Source: JAEUIX01 sp046156035 (GTDB taxonomy: Bacteria > Planctomycetota > Phycisphaerae > Phycisphaerales > UBA1924). Taken from it: a DNA stretch of 64,000 nt. A program made the position numbers and the translations under genes. The stretch lies in NCBI GenBank assembly GCA_046156035.1, contig JBJXEW010000034.1, positions 11,558-75,557 of the forward strand, written 5' to 3'. The notes below the pieces were generated by a model. The model searched no databases and was not told the origin of the DNA. It saw only the letters and a list, made by a program, of their open reading frames with translations. This document shows positions 26,695 through 36,135 of the stretch, piece by piece; within the stretch, counting starts at the first letter, position 1; each line of letters starts with the position of its first letter.

Positions 26695-28083
26695 TCACCG
26701 GGCGGCCGGCGCAAACAGGAAGTTCACGGGAGCCGGAAACCGGTCCGCCCACGCCGCTTCGTTGTGCTCGGTCCCTTCATCGCGGAAGAGAAACGTGCGG
26801 CCCGACCCCGCCGCCTCCTGCACGCGGGCCTGCACAAGGCCCTCGAACTTGCGGCACAACGCCACGTACGCGGCGTTCCCCGCGGCGGCCTTCTCGTCGG
26901 TGCCGAACTCCTTGCCCCCGTAGCCGAAGTAGATGCGCTTGGGCCAGGTCTTCTGCTTCTCAAAGAACGCCAGCACCGCCCCGTCGCCCAGCGTCCATGA
27001 CGGGCTCTCCAGCAGCACGGCACCGAACTTCTCGGGGTGCTGGCACGCCGCGTGCATGGCGATGATCGCCCCCAAAGACGACCCGCCGATGGAGGTGTTC
27101 TCCGGGCCTGTCTTCACACGAAATCCGCGCTCGATCCGTGGCATGACCTCGTCCACCACGAACCGCACGTACGCATCACCTGTGGGCTCCACGCCGGGCA
27201 GCACGCTGATGGGCAGGTACTCACTCGCACGCGCCCCACCGGCGTGCGGAATGCCGACGATGATGAAGGGTTGCACTTCGCCCGCGCCGATGAGCCGCGC
27301 CGCCGTCTCGTCCGCGCCCCACTCCGCCGGGATCGACGGCATCTTCATGAACAGGTTCTGCCCGTCCTGCATGTACAGCACGGGGTACGTGCGCGTGGTG
27401 CTCGCCGCGTCGTCATAGCCCGGCGGCAGCCACACGAGCACATCACGTAGCGCGGGCACACCGCCGCCAGCCACCTGCACGCGCCGGATGGTGCCAGCCA
27501 CATCCTTGATGTCGTAGTAGGGGTTCAGGTCGGGGCGTGCCGCGGAGTTGGGCCGCTGGTCCGACCACTTGGGCACCTCGAACTCAAAGACGGGCTTCTC
27601 GCCCGGCTTCAACTTGGACACGTCGATCGTCGGCAGCAGGCGGTTGGAGACATCGGTGAGGTCCGCGGCGGCTTCGCAGCGGTCCCACGAGCCGCGCGTG
27701 AACTTGAACTCGAGCGGGCCGTCCTTCGTCGGCTTGGGCAGTTCGATCTGCCAGCGCAGGTCGCTGCGTGCCGTGAGCACCTGCTTGGCATCGCCGGGGT
27801 CCCAGCCGTTGTGGCTGCTGGCCAGGTGAATGGGCGAGTCGGCGCTGGCGAGCCCGGCCAAGTCCTTGACCACCAGCACAAAGCCCTGCGCGAGTGACTC
27901 TGGCTTCACAAGGCTGGAGTTGGTGGCCGCTCCTCCTGCCGCGGGCTGCGTGCCGCGCTCTGCGCTGGCCAGGCGTGCCTCGCGTCGCTGTGAGGCCTCG
28001 TCGCTCGCGTAAGCGAAGAGTCCGCCGACGATCACAAAGGGTGCAACCAGCGTGGCCGTGAGAACGAATCGGTCTTTCTTCAT
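26695..28083 (-). CDS. Esterase D / enterochelin-esterase-like hydrolase with carbohydrate-module N-terminus
   Basis: A 462-residue alpha/beta hydrolase, probably anchored or exported through residues 5-28 (VLTATLVAPFVIVGGLFAYA). Residues 75-165 resemble a starch-binding or E-set module (HLASSHNGWDPGDAKQV, FKFTRGSWDRCE). The esterase domain shows YPVLYMQDGQNLF, then IGGSSLGAIIAMHAACQHPE with nucleophile Ser in GGSSLG, and a C-terminal His in EGTEHNEAAW. All parts of a Ser hydrolase triad are thus plausible. The substrate is unknown. It lies between the dismutase and the GspE-like gene on the minus strand. Confidence 0.82.
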   Translation of the reverse strand: MKKDRFVLTATLVAPFVIVGGLFAYASDEASQRREARLASAERGTQPAAGGAATNSSLVKPESLAQGFVLVVKDLAGLASADSPIHLASSHNGWDPGDAKQVLTARSDLRWQIELPKPTKDGPLEFKFTRGSWDRCEAAADLTDVSNRLLPTIDVSKLKPGEKPVFEFEVPKWSDQRPNSAARPDLNPYYDIKDVAGTIRRVQVAGGGVPALRDVLVWLPPGYDDAASTTRTYPVLYMQDGQNLFMKMPSIPAEWGADETAARLIGAGEVQPFIIVGIPHAGGARASEYLPISVLPGVEPTGDAYVRFVVDEVMPRIERGFRVKTGPENTSIGGSSLGAIIAMHAACQHPEKFGAVLLESPSWTLGDGAVLAFFEKQKTWPKRIYFGYGGKEFGTDEKAAAGNAAYVALCRKFEGLVQARVQEAAGSGRTFLFRDEGTEHNEAAWADRFPAPVNFLFAPAAR

Positions 28084-28201
28084 GCAATCGCTCCGCGCTG
28101 ATGCCGCGGCAAGCCACCCCTCCGGCGGGTGCCGCGGCGAGGCAGGAGATTAGGCCCGGTCGATGTGTCCGCATCCGATGCCTGTGGGCTGGCATCTCGA
28201 C

Positions 28202-28837
28202 TCACTTCGCGGCGGCGAAGTTCTTGGCCACCTCGGCCCAGTTCACGACGTTCCACCACGCGGCGATGTAGTCCACACGACGGTTCTGGTAGTTCAGGTA
28301 GTACGCGTGTTCCCATACATCGAGGCCCAGAAGGGGGGTGCCCGCGCAGCCGGCAACCCCCTCGCCCATGAGCGGGTTGTCCTGATTCGCGGTGCTGCAC
28401 ACCTTGAGTTTCCCGCCCGGCAGGGCGCACAGCCAGCCCCACCCGGACCCGAAGCGCCCCATGCAGGCCTGGGCAAACTGGTCTTTAAACGCCTGCAGCG
28501 AGCCGAAGGAGTTGTTGATGGCTTCACCGAGTGCGCCGGTCGGATCTCCGCCGCCGCCCGCGCCAGCCGGGGCCATCACCCGCCAGAAGAGCGAGTGGTT
28601 GACGTGCCCCCCCAGGTTGTTGCGCACGGGGCCGCGTTTGTCGTCGGGAAGTTCCGAGAGTTTCGCGAGCGTTTGCTCGGCGGGCATGTCTGCCCAGCGC
28701 GTGCCTTCGAGCGCCTTATTGGCGTTGGTGACATACGCCGCGTGGTGCTTCTGGGAGTGGATCTCCATCGTCTTGGCATCGATGGAGGGCTCCAGGGCGT
28801 TGAGTGGATAGGAGATTGTCGGAAGGGTGTGCGACAA
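28202..28837 (-). CDS. Superoxide dismutase (Fe/Mn)
   Basis: A 211-residue enzyme that dismutes superoxide in the cytoplasm. Metal ligands are visible: His in MEIHSQKHHAAYV, His in NNLGGHVNHSLFW, and Asp/His in LDVWEHAYYLNY; GSGWGWL is the conserved core. I start it at the TTG at 28837, because GGAGG lies six bases upstream and the product then begins SHTLPTISYPLNALEP as family members do; the ATG at 28885 would add an atypical leader. Fe versus Mn cannot be decided with confidence. It is the first gene of a run on the minus strand. Confidence 0.95.
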   Translation of the reverse strand: MSHTLPTISYPLNALEPSIDAKTMEIHSQKHHAAYVTNANKALEGTRWADMPAEQTLAKLSELPDDKRGPVRNNLGGHVNHSLFWRVMAPAGAGGGGDPTGALGEAINNSFGSLQAFKDQFAQACMGRFGSGWGWLCALPGGKLKVCSTANQDNPLMGEGVAGCAGTPLLGLDVWEHAYYLNYQNRRVDYIAAWWNVVNWAEVAKNFAAAK

Positions 28838-29085
28838 AGGGAACCTCCGGGCGGTGGTATGGCATGCGTCTGGGAGAAGCCTCATGGCCTGCCGGGCCGA
28901 GAACGTGCGGTCCGAGAACGAAAGGATAGCCGCGAGTGATGGGCTGTGAATCCGACGGGATCACGGGGTGGGTTGCAAACACACTACGAACGGCGAGGAA
29001 TTCTGCTCGGTTCGTACAATATCGTTCAAATCGTCCAAATCTGCATTGCCGCCTGCTGAATTTGGGGGTACATTGTGCAAAGCAC

Positions 29086-29113
29086 TTGCAGGTTCTTGGC
29101 CCGTCCGTATACT
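29086..29113 (+). promoter_or_regulatory. Candidate promoter of the sigma factor transcript
   Basis: TTGCAG (29086-29091), 16 bases, TATACT (29108-29113). It would give the sigma factor an mRNA leader of about 430 bases. Confidence 0.5.
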
Positions 29114-29129
29114 GGTTAGCAGTTATAAA

Positions 29130-29154
29130 CATGAACGGAACTTGGCCGTTCATG
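29130..29154 (+). promoter_or_regulatory. Perfect hairpin at the start of the sigma leader
   Basis: CATGAACGG (29130-29138) pairs with CCGTTCATG (29146-29154), loop AACTTGG. It lies right after the presumed transcription start and has no T-run, so it is more likely an RNA stability or regulatory element than a terminator. Confidence 0.5.
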
Positions 29155-29176
29155 CACGGTTCAGCCGCTATTCGCT

Positions 29177-29293
29177 GTGACGTACATCCCGCCCGATCCC
29201 CGCGTCAAGTCGCTGGGTCGGGCTATCAAGCAGGAGCCGTTTTTCCCACGAATCCGCCAAAGGACGAAACGTTCACCGATGGCCTGCGTATGA
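29177..29293 (+). CDS. Possible 38-residue leader peptide
   Basis: From the GTG at 29177 a short frame encodes a basic, protein-like peptide containing IPPDPRVKSLGRAIKQEPFF and RIRQRTKR, ending at TGA. There is no clear ribosome site, and an overlapping 59-codon frame from the ATG at 29131 is also open, so it may be fortuitous. Confidence 0.25.
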   Translation: MTYIPPDPRVKSLGRAIKQEPFFPRIRQRTKRSPMACV

Positions 29294-29552
29294 GTAGGGG
29301 AGGCCGCTGAGCGAGGTACGGCCGGGGCTTGCCCCGGCGGTGCAGAGTTGCAGGCTCGGGGCTCATTGATTCCAATGGGTCGTTGGGCGGCGGCGTGGGA
29401 GACCCTCGTTGCGAGGACGCGAGTGCGTCCGGCGTGGGTCAGTCGGACGGATGCCGAACAGGCCAGGAGGCTTGGTCGGATTGGACGAAAGGCCGAGTGT
29501 GAAACGGCTTGAAGGCAAAGTGACGCGGACCACCGCGAATCGAAAGGACAGC

Positions 29553-30740
29553 ATGACCGCCCTCGCCCCCTCTAACCCCGGACCGCTCGAGCAGCATCGA
29601 CGGCGCAGCCGCGTCGATTTTTCTGATGCGCCCCCGGCGACGGTTGCTTCGTCCTCCAAGAGGGGGGCGTCGCGTGCTGGTGTGTCAGCCCGTGCCAAGG
29701 TGGGTGTTCCTGCACCGGTCGTGGTGAAGCGCGTGCGCAAACTGAGCGCCGATGACGAGATGCTTCTCAACGGCCTCATGTCCAGCGAGCAGGATTTTAT
29801 CGACAGCCCCGCCTTCTACGAAGAGCAGGCCACGCTGAAGATCTACGACGAAGCGCCTGACATTCAGAAGCCCGACACGAGTTGGTACCACCCCGTGATG
29901 GACGACCTCTCCGGTCGCACGCGCACCATCAAGACGGCCCAGCAGGTCATCCTCACCGGTGCCGAAGAGAAGGTGCTCTTCCACCAGTTCAACTACGCGC
30001 GCTACCGCATCTGGAAACTCCAGCAGGAAGTCTGGGCGACACCCGCGCGCAAGCCCACGCCGCAGCAGGCCGACGACATCCTCTCCTGGCACCGTCGCGG
30101 CGATCTCATCCGCCAGCAGATCGCCAACACCAACCTCGCGCTCGTGCTGGCCATGGCCAAACGCACGCGCATGAGCGAGGTCGACTTTGCCGATCTCGTG
30201 AGCGAGGGCAACATGGCCCTGCTCCGCGCGGTGGATAAGTTCGATGCCGGACGCGGCTACAAGTTCAGCACCTACGCCTGCCGCGCCATTCTCAAGGCCT
30301 TCAGCCGCCAGGGCATGAAGTTGAGCAAGTACCGCCAGCGCTTCCCGACGGATTTCGACCCGAAGTTGGAACGGTCCAACTTTCTCGAGACCAAGCGGAG
30401 CACGTTCGAGAAGGACGCCGCTGAGGAAGTGAAGCGCATCGTGCTCAACAACCGCGCCGAACTGACGGACGTGGAGCGCACCGTGATCGAGCACCGCTTC
30501 GGGCTCGAGAGCGGCGAGCAGGACAAGCCGATGACCCTGGAGCAGGTGGGCCAGATCATCGGCGTGACGAAGGAGCGTGTGCGCCAGATCCAGAACAAGG
30601 CCATGGAGAAGATCCGCCTTGAACTGGAGGCCAAGTTCCTGGGCAACCGCGAGGCCAAGCAGGCCGAGGCCCAGGCTGGCGCGGGCGCGGGCGGCGAGGC
30701 CACGCAGCCCAGCCTCGAGCAGATCGTCATCAACAACTGA
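29553..30740 (+). CDS. RNA polymerase sigma-70 family factor
   Basis: A 395-residue primary-like sigma factor without region 1.1. The N-terminal ~60 residues are basic and unstructured. Region 2 shows ANTNLALVLAMAKRT, DFADLVSEGNMALLRAVDKF and RGYKFSTYACRAILKAF, the core-binding and -10-recognition helices; region 4 has MTLEQVGQIIGVTKERVRQI, the -35 helix-turn-helix. The C-terminal ~35 residues are an Ala/Gly-rich tail. AAAGGA at 29543-29548 supports the ATG. It is a single-gene unit with a strong terminator and an unusually long leader, suggesting post-transcriptional control. Planctomycetes often carry several such factors; this one is not obviously RpoD. Confidence 0.92.
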   Translation: MTALAPSNPGPLEQHRRRSRVDFSDAPPATVASSSKRGASRAGVSARAKVGVPAPVVVKRVRKLSADDEMLLNGLMSSEQDFIDSPAFYEEQATLKIYDEAPDIQKPDTSWYHPVMDDLSGRTRTIKTAQQVILTGAEEKVLFHQFNYARYRIWKLQQEVWATPARKPTPQQADDILSWHRRGDLIRQQIANTNLALVLAMAKRTRMSEVDFADLVSEGNMALLRAVDKFDAGRGYKFSTYACRAILKAFSRQGMKLSKYRQRFPTDFDPKLERSNFLETKRSTFEKDAAEEVKRIVLNNRAELTDVERTVIEHRFGLESGEQDKPMTLEQVGQIIGVTKERVRQIQNKAMEKIRLELEAKFLGNREAKQAEAQAGAGAGGEATQPSLEQIVINN

Positions 30741-30763
30741 TCGCCCGGATCGTTGAAAGAGCC

Positions 30764-30793
30764 AACCCCGGCCACCGTGGCCGGGGTTTTTTT
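30764..30793 (+). terminator. Rho-independent terminator after the sigma gene
   Basis: AACCCCGGCCAC / GTGGCCGGGGTT stem directly followed by seven T residues. Confidence 0.92.
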
Positions 30794-30889
30794 GCGATCG
30801 CGCAGGCACCTGCACCACCCACGCCCCGGGCAGCGGGAACCCCGATCCAACCGGCCGCGTATAGGCTCCTAACCCCGCAGGAGCCCCCC

Positions 30890-33724
30890 ATGCGCACGGT
30901 TGTCGTTCACACTGCCTTCACACTTTGCCGCGGCTCCGAACCACAACCATTCGCAGTTTCTGCGCATTGTGGTGTGGTGCCCGGTGAGGCTCCGATCGCA
31001 CGCGTCTTGATCGCCGTGTTCGCTGTGCTGGCCCTCGCCTTTGCCGCCTCCGCCCGCGCCCAGTGCGCGAAAGAGTGGATCACTGCTTCTCCCGTGCCCG
31101 GCGTGGATGGCATTGTCAACGCCCTCACTTTGTGGGACCCGGACGGCGAAGGTCCCCTCGCACCTCGCGTGGTGGCGGGCGGCGCCCTCGTTGAGGCCGG
31201 AGGCACCTACTCGGGCCGCGTGGCCGCGTTTGATGGCGAGGCTTGGTCGCATCTTCCGGGCCTTTCCACTGCGGCCGGGAGCGCGTCCATCTCGAAGCTG
31301 GCCGTGGCGAACGGCACCCTCTACGCGGGCGCTACCCAATCCTTCGCTGCCCCCCTCAGTTCAGCGATCATCCGCTGGGACGGCACCGCGTGGGTAGCAG
31401 TGCCGGGTGTGCCGGCTGGCACGCTTCAATCCATGGGTGTCGCGGATTCCGAGTTGATCATCGCGATCGGCACACAGGTCGCGGCGTACAACGGCACAAC
31501 CTGGCGGCTCTTGGGTTCCCCCTTTAATAGCAGCATCAATGGCTTCACGGTGTGGAAGGGCCGGCTCGTCGCCGTCGGCAGTTTCTCCCTCCCGGCGACG
31601 CCCCCGTTCGCACGCCTGGCAGAGTGGGACGGCAGCGCGTGGCTCCCCATCCCCGGCTTCGTGGCAGGGCCGGGTTCCTTGGTGACCTCAGTCTGCGTGC
31701 ACGAGGGCGACCTCGTGGTCGGGGGCACATTCACATCGGTGGGCGGCGTTTCCGCCGAGCGCATCGCACGCTACGACGGCACCACGTGGCACGCCTTGAG
31801 CATTGGCCTTTCGGGTTCGCCCACTGTTCTGGCATCCGCGGGTGGCTTCCTTTACGCGGGCGGCACATTCGCCACCGCCGGTGGCCTCCCTGCCCAGGGC
31901 CTGGCGCGCTGGAACGGCACGGCATGGGCATCGCTGGGCGTGAGCCTCGAACGTGTCTCCGCCATGGTGGCCGTGGGCGATGATGTGGTGGCCGGCGGCA
32001 ACTTCCCCACCGATCTGCTCTCTGCCCGTGTCTTCCGCAACCTCGTGCGCGTTGGCCCCGCTCCGACGGACGCGCTCGGCGGCTCCGACGCCTTCGCGGG
32101 CTACATCCGCCGTTTCGCCACCTTTAACGGCGACCTCTTCGCCTCCTTCTGGCACAGAGACACACCCGGCGCCTCCACCCACAGCATGATCCTCGCCAAG
32201 CGGGTCAACAACCGGTGGGAACGCTTCGAGCCCACCCTGCGAGCGGCCACCATCACCGTCCTCGACACTGGAGGGCCAGACCTCGTCATCGGCGGCACCT
32301 TCACTGCGCCCCCCGCCATCGCCGGGCGCGGTATCGCCCGCTGGACCGGCACGGAGTGGGAGCCCTTCGCTGGAGGCGTCAGCGGCTCGGTCCTCGCCGC
32401 GACCGTGTTCAACGGCTCGCTCATCGTCGGCGGCACCTTCACCGCCGCCGGGGGCGTTCCGGCCCGCAACATCGCCGCTTGGAACGGCACCGAATGGACC
32501 CCCTTGGGCAGCGGAACCAGTTCAACCGTCGTGTCTCTTCTCGCATTGCGCGGCACGCTCCTCGTCGGGGGAAGTTTTGGCACGGCGGGGGGCATGGCGG
32601 TGCAGGGGTCCGCACGGTGGAGCGGCCTGCATTGGCTGACCGAACCCGCGCAACCGCCGATGTGTATCAACAAGCGCTTCGCACCTTTTTCCGACACACT
32701 CGCAATGATGCTGTTCACCCACTGCGGCGAGCCCGGTGCATCTTTCGTGCTGACCAACGGCACCACGTTCCAGTGGCTGCCACAGCACGATCAAACAGCC
32801 CCCCCGCGCCCACCCGGATTTCCAGCCACCATCCGGTACGCCTTCGTGCCGTTCTCCGATGCCAGCGGCAGCGTCGCCCATGACGGGGCCTTGTACGCGG
32901 GGGGCCTCAACTATTTGTCCGACACCTCACAACCCATCATCCCCATCCCCTACCGCATCATCCAGCATTACGACCCCGCATCCAACCGGTGGTCGCAGAT
33001 CCCCGCCGACTTTCTCGGAACCGCGATGCCCCTCGCTCCGACCATCGCCAGCGCGGTAGACTCCGAGTTTCTGCGCACCGCGGCTGTTACCGCCCTGCAC
33101 TCCGACGGCGACATCATCCACGTCGGCGGGCAGTTCGTCTCAATCAACGGCGCACCCGCCTACGGCTACGCCCAATACCGCGTGCCGCGCCGGCCCTTCA
33201 TCACCACCAACGTCGCCAGCACCGGCACGCTGCCGGGCGGCTCGCTGGCCCTGAACATCGTGGCAGATGGCGCGGCACCGCTCACCTTCCAGTGGTTCAA
33301 AGACGGTGCTCCCCTCGTCGACGGCGCGAGCCCCTCCGGCTCCGTGATCGCTGGCGCCAGCACGCCCGCGCTCACGCTCGACGGTATTCAAGCCGCCGAT
33401 CAGGGCGAGTACCACTGCGTAGTCAGCAACGCGTGCGGCAGTACTTCGTCGTCTATCGCATCCGTCTCAACCTGCCCGACAGACTACAACCGCAACGGTG
33501 TGCCAAACCCCGACGACCTCGGCGACATGGTTACCGATTTTTTTACCCTGCCGCCCATCCCCGGCCCAGGCGGCTTTGCCATTCCCTGCCCCGAAAACGA
33601 TCCGCCCTTTGATTCGGGTTACAAGGCCGCGTACACGCCCGACCTCATCGGTCAGTGCGACGAACCCTTCGCCGACAACCTCGGCGACTTCATCACCGAC
33701 TACTTCGCCTCGTCGGGTTGCTGA
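30890..33724 (+). CDS. Large secreted repeat protein with Ig-like and dockerin-like C-terminus
   Basis: A 944-residue exported protein. AGGAG six bases upstream supports the ATG at 30890; the signal peptide then has an unusually long N-region (~38 residues) before VLIAVFAVLALAFAASARAQ. Residues 65-700 are built of 40-50-residue repeats with the pattern GGTFTAAGGVPARNIAAWNG then WTPLG, giving a probable beta propeller or several. Around residues 770-855 an Ig-like domain occurs (FQWFKDGAPLVDG, GEYHCVVSNACGS). From residue 862 the two-part dockerin-like module follows: NPDDLGDMVTDFF, GPGGFA, QCDEPFADNLGDFITDYF and a final Cys. The overall layout matches the 612 protein's C-terminus closely. Probably a surface adhesin or structural protein. 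Confidence 0.82.
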   Translation: MRTVVVHTAFTLCRGSEPQPFAVSAHCGVVPGEAPIARVLIAVFAVLALAFAASARAQCAKEWITASPVPGVDGIVNALTLWDPDGEGPLAPRVVAGGALVEAGGTYSGRVAAFDGEAWSHLPGLSTAAGSASISKLAVANGTLYAGATQSFAAPLSSAIIRWDGTAWVAVPGVPAGTLQSMGVADSELIIAIGTQVAAYNGTTWRLLGSPFNSSINGFTVWKGRLVAVGSFSLPATPPFARLAEWDGSAWLPIPGFVAGPGSLVTSVCVHEGDLVVGGTFTSVGGVSAERIARYDGTTWHALSIGLSGSPTVLASAGGFLYAGGTFATAGGLPAQGLARWNGTAWASLGVSLERVSAMVAVGDDVVAGGNFPTDLLSARVFRNLVRVGPAPTDALGGSDAFAGYIRRFATFNGDLFASFWHRDTPGASTHSMILAKRVNNRWERFEPTLRAATITVLDTGGPDLVIGGTFTAPPAIAGRGIARWTGTEWEPFAGGVSGSVLAATVFNGSLIVGGTFTAAGGVPARNIAAWNGTEWTPLGSGTSSTVVSLLALRGTLLVGGSFGTAGGMAVQGSARWSGLHWLTEPAQPPMCINKRFAPFSDTLAMMLFTHCGEPGASFVLTNGTTFQWLPQHDQTAPPRPPGFPATIRYAFVPFSDASGSVAHDGALYAGGLNYLSDTSQPIIPIPYRIIQHYDPASNRWSQIPADFLGTAMPLAPTIASAVDSEFLRTAAVTALHSDGDIIHVGGQFVSINGAPAYGYAQYRVPRRPFITTNVASTGTLPGGSLALNIVADGAAPLTFQWFKDGAPLVDGASPSGSVIAGASTPALTLDGIQAADQGEYHCVVSNACGSTSSSIASVSTCPTDYNRNGVPNPDDLGDMVTDFFTLPPIPGPGGFAIPCPENDPPFDSGYKAAYTPDLIGQCDEPFADNLGDFITDYFASSGC

Positions 33725-34108
33725 TACGGATTACCCGCCGACCGCACGCTCTTGGGTGCCGCGACACTCCGCGCGCCCACCGGCCTGCCGCGCGAGTGCG
33801 AGCTCCTCAACGGCAATCTGTTCCTCACGCTGCGGATTCTGGAACCGCGCGCCCGTGCGGGTCGAACAGACTCCCGTTCCCTCACGGGACCGCCGATGGC
33901 GCTGCTGCGGGGCGAACATCTCCGTGTCGTTACGCCTTCATGCTCCGCTGAGTGGCGGGGGATTTGCCGTGCGGCACGGCGGACGGCCCCTGCTGGTGCG
34001 GTTCATTGGTGCAAAGACGGGCGGTGCGGGAAGTGGGGGGGTTGGGTCAGCGCCGCGTGCCGGAGAAAGTGCGAAGAACCTGTGCGGTGTGCTGGCCCTT
34101 GACGGCGT
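33725..34108. other. Intergenic region without recognised features
   Basis: 384 bases between the giant secreted protein and pilT. It is GC-rich. I see no convincing promoter, terminator or gene in it. Confidence 0.5.
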
Positions 34109-35365
34109 GTGGAGTACCCTATCGTGCAGACCGAACAGCCGCGTCGCTCGCCCGAGGCCGTGTTGGACTCGCCGGGCCTCGCCAACGGACACGCCCGACC
34201 CATGAGCGTTGCCAGCGACACGACGGCCAACTCCAACCCCGCGCCGCATATCCACATGGATCCGGACGAGGCGCACGATCCGCACGCGACGCGCTTCGGC
34301 GACTTTCTGAAGGCGGCGATCAAACTGAACGGGTCGGACCTCCTGCTGAAGACCGGCAAGGCGCCGGTGCTGCGCATCCGCGGGGCGCTCAAGACGGTGG
34401 ACACGCCGCCGGTGAGCGCGCAGGACTGGAAGAAGATCGTTGATCACATTCTCGACGATGAGCAGAAGGCCGACTTGCACAAGTACGGCTCGGTGGACTT
34501 TGCCTACGACTACGACGAGAACGCCCGCTTCCGGGTGAACCTCTTCCAGGCCCGGGGCAAGCTCTCGATGGCGGCCCGGCTCATCACCAGCAACATCCGC
34601 CGCTTCGAGGACCTGTACCTGCCCGCCATCATGGCGGAGGTGTGCATGCAGCCGCAGGGCATCGTGCTCATGTGCGGCGTGACGGGTTCGGGCAAGAGCA
34701 CGACCATCGCCGCGATGCTCGACTATGTGAACGAACGCAAGCCCGTGCACATCCTCACCATCGAGGACCCTATCGAGTACATCTTCACGGACAAGAAGGC
34801 GACGATCAACCAGCGTGAGATCGGCATCGACTGCCTGGATTTTAAGATCGCCCTGCGGGCGCTGGTGCGCGAGAACCCGGACATCGTGCTGGTGGGCGAG
34901 ATGCGCGATCAGGAGACGTTCGAGGCCGCGCTGCACGCGGCGGAGACGGGCCACCTGGTCTTCGGGACCATCCACGCTTCGAGCACCACGCAGACGTTCA
35001 GCCGTATTTACGGCCTCTTCGAGCAGGAGGAGATCGACGGCGTGCGCCGCATCCTGGCCTACCAGATGCGGGCGTTCGTCTACCAGAAACTGCTGCCGAC
35101 GCTGCACCCCAACATCGCGCGCATCCCCGCCCTTGAGATCCTCATCAACAACGGCGTGGTGCGAAAGTTCATTCTCGAGGGGCGCGAGGGCGAACTCCGC
35201 GAGTACCTCAAGACCATCGAGGCCCGCCAGACCGGCATGGTGGACTTCAACGGCTCGCTGGTGGAACTGGTGGAGAAGGAGTTCATCCACGTGCGCGTGG
35301 CGATGGACGCCACGCCCAACGGCGATGAACTGGCCATGCGCCTCAAGAAACTCGGCGGCAAGTAG
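34109..35365 (+). CDS. pilT: Type IV pilus retraction ATPase PilT
   Basis: A 418-residue hexameric ATPase that retracts type IV pili. The core starts near residue 65 (FGDFLKAAIKLNGSDLLLK); GVTGSGKSTT is the intact Walker A motif (about residue 189), ILTIEDPIEYIF the Asp box, VLVGEMRDQET Walker B, and GHLVFGTIHASS the His box. The start is uncertain: the first ~60 residues from the GTG at 34109 are Pro/Ala/Asp-rich and non-conserved, and ATGs at 34202 or 34256 are possible. All catalytic residues differ from the degenerate GspE-like protein at 24796, so the cell does retain an active member. No other pilus gene is adjacent. Confidence 0.92.
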   Translation: MEYPIVQTEQPRRSPEAVLDSPGLANGHARPMSVASDTTANSNPAPHIHMDPDEAHDPHATRFGDFLKAAIKLNGSDLLLKTGKAPVLRIRGALKTVDTPPVSAQDWKKIVDHILDDEQKADLHKYGSVDFAYDYDENARFRVNLFQARGKLSMAARLITSNIRRFEDLYLPAIMAEVCMQPQGIVLMCGVTGSGKSTTIAAMLDYVNERKPVHILTIEDPIEYIFTDKKATINQREIGIDCLDFKIALRALVRENPDIVLVGEMRDQETFEAALHAAETGHLVFGTIHASSTTQTFSRIYGLFEQEEIDGVRRILAYQMRAFVYQKLLPTLHPNIARIPALEILINNGVVRKFILEGREGELREYLKTIEARQTGMVDFNGSLVELVEKEFIHVRVAMDATPNGDELAMRLKKLGGK

Positions 35366-35605
35366 GCTCCGCACCCGCGCACGCCCGGCCCATCTTCTGC
35401 CCGGCCGCCCGCGGCCCCCGTCCATCCACCGGCCCTTCACCGTGGTTGCCCCGCGTAACCCTGTGGCGATAGAATCCGCTCGGACTGGAAAAGAGCGGGG
35501 AAATTTCCCCGCACACGTGTTTCTTGGTTCAGGACCGCCGCTCGAAGAGTGCCCGAGTTCTCGACGGTTCCGGTTTTCCGTGTTTCGGGCATTTGGATCG
35601 ATGCG

Positions 35606-36022
35606 ATGATCAAGATTTATGTCGGCAACCTCCCGTTCCGCACCACCGAAGACGAACTCCGCGGCATGTTCGCCGAGCACGGCGAGGTGGCTTCCGCTGC
35701 GATCGTGCTGGACCGCGACACCGGCCGCCCGCGCGGCTTCGGCTTCATCGAAATGTCCGACGACGGTCAGGCCCGCTCGGCCATCGAGAAACTCAACGGT
35801 TTCTCCATGGAAGGCCGCGCCTTGGTTGTGAACGAGGCCCGTCCGCGTGAGGCCGGCGGCGGCGGTCGTGGCGGCGGTGGTGGTGGCTGGGGTGGCGGTG
35901 GTGGTGGCCGCAGCGGCGGCGGTGGTGGCGGCGGTTGGGGTGGTGGAGGCGGCGGCGGTGGTGCCCGCGGTGGCCGCGGCGGCAGCAGCGGTGGTGGCGG
36001 CGGTGGCGGCGGCCGCTGGTGA
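35606..36022 (+). CDS. Glycine-rich RRM RNA-binding protein
   Basis: A 138-residue protein. Residues 1-80 are one RRM with RNP2 IYVGNLPF and RNP1 RGFGFIEM intact, so it should bind single-stranded RNA. The remaining ~55 residues are almost entirely Gly with Trp, Arg and Ser. Such bacterial RRM proteins are cold-inducible or circadian-like in cyanobacteria and common in planctomycetes. The frame also opens upstream (35549), but the RRM begins directly after the ATG at 35606. A terminator follows, shared with the convergent gene. Confidence 0.92.
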   Translation: MIKIYVGNLPFRTTEDELRGMFAEHGEVASAAIVLDRDTGRPRGFGFIEMSDDGQARSAIEKLNGFSMEGRALVVNEARPREAGGGGRGGGGGGWGGGGGGRSGGGGGGGWGGGGGGGGARGGRGGSSGGGGGGGGRW

Positions 36023-36071
36023 TCTCGCCGCGTGGATCACGTGATCCACGCATCACCATGGCAACAACGAA

Positions 36072-36105
36072 AAGGCCCGCGAGTACACGCTCGCGGGCCT
36101 TCTTC
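36072..36105. terminator. Bidirectional terminator
   Basis: AAGGCCCGCGAG (36072-36083) and CTCGCGGGCCTT (36090-36101) form a perfect 12-base stem; TCTTC follows on the plus strand and a short T-run on the minus strand. It separates two convergent genes. Confidence 0.85.
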
Positions 36106-36135
36106 ACGTTTGGTTCCCGGATGTTCGCGCTGGAT

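Larger units (their letters stand above)
28838..29552. other. Long divergent intergenic region before the sigma factor
   Basis: 715 bases, with a notably AT-richer centre around 28970-29130 than the coding DNA. It contains a promoter candidate at 29086-29113, a perfect hairpin at 29130-29154 and a possible small reading frame at 29177-29293 (all listed). The rest shows nothing I can name. Confidence 0.5.

Noticed and set aside
24688..27000. A 770-codon plus-strand frame across the CvpA-like and GspE-like genes
   Set aside because: His/Arg/Leu-rich composition typical of an antisense shadow; the minus strand has recognisable domains.
35850..36020. Glycine-codon tandem repeats as a possible repeat array or CRISPR
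   Set aside because: They are irregular GGN codons of the RRM protein tail, with no conserved spacer pattern.
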